Shown one piece after another: positions 63,935 through 64,000 of a stretch of 64,000 bases of DNA. The DNA is from Cyclobacterium amurskyense (GTDB taxonomy: Bacteria > Bacteroidota > Bacteroidia > Cytophagales > Cyclobacteriaceae). Below the pieces are notes generated by a model. That model was not told the DNA's origin. It made no database searches and saw nothing but the letters and a program-made list of their open reading frames with translations. Each line of letters begins with the position of its first letter. Positions within the stretch are counted from its first letter, which is position 1. The position numbers were made by a program, and so were the translations under genes. The stretch spans positions 1,612,001-1,676,000 of the forward strand of contig NZ_CP012040.1 of NCBI RefSeq assembly GCF_001050135.1, given 5' to 3'.

Positions 63935-64000
63935 TTCTAGCAATATTAGTTAAAAGCAGCGGTATTGCAAATTATTTTAGCCAATCATTCAGGGACTTAG

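Overview
The window reads as chromosome of a Bacteroidota bacterium of the Cytophagales type, probably a marine member close to Cyclobacteriaceae; the genus is an inference. Support comes from AT-rich intergenic DNA, -7 promoter boxes of the Bacteroidota form TAnnTTTG, the gliding lipoprotein gldD, two TonB-dependent receptors with carboxypeptidase-like N-terminal domains, many lipoproteins, and planctomycete-style DUF1549/DUF1553/DUF1501 genes, which marine Bacteroidota also carry. I see no phage, insertion sequence, rRNA operon or CRISPR array.  Layout. 1-5,500: a secreted phosphoesterase cut by the window edge, coupled to an SdiA-regulated-like propeller; an HD-Pycsar-effector fusion; a membrane protein; an MscS channel. 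5,500-10,400: EamA exporter and dusB, then CPBP protease, DUF2007, cdsA and a phosphatidylserine decarboxylase (membrane lipid synthesis). 10,400-12,900: response regulator, histidine kinase, membrane protein and a small protein as one tight operon. 13,500-17,000: LemA/DUF2207 pair and a voltage-gated-type K+ channel. 17,090-19,962: three copies of an undescribed-looking structured RNA gene with a tRNA-like domain, each with its own promoter and terminator, around a HAD phosphatase. 20,100-23,650: rluF, ddl and two lipoproteins. 24,100-33,700: two divergent operons of large haem-c/DUF1549/DUF1553 proteins, each followed by a DUF1501 protein, one also with an NHL-type propeller. 33,800-42,200: secreted amidohydrolase, small alarmone-hydrolase-like protein, two SDR proteins, MFS transporter, DUF2179 protein, mtgA and hflX. 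42,400-48,750: rfbC, a CpsB-like phosphatase and an epimerase (surface sugars), a TPR protein, a ComA-like phosphosulfolactate synthase, a DUF368 lipid-carrier transporter and aroE. 48,800-57,700: zinc metalloprotease, FAD reductase, TonB receptor under a TPP riboswitch, desaturase, gldD, nitroreductase. 57,700-64,000: a second TonB receptor, a periplasmic GMC dehydrogenase with its small subunit, a 39-residue membrane protein, and an S24-like repressor divergent from a strong promoter that points out of the window.  The main novelty candidate is the three-copy RNA family. Its tRNA-like domain has an intact acceptor stem, D arm, anticodon arm and T arm, but a variable arm several times the normal length with a self-complementary GAGCTC loop, and a conserved leader and tail. 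The three copies differ by changes that keep the stems paired, so the folded RNA appears to be under selection.
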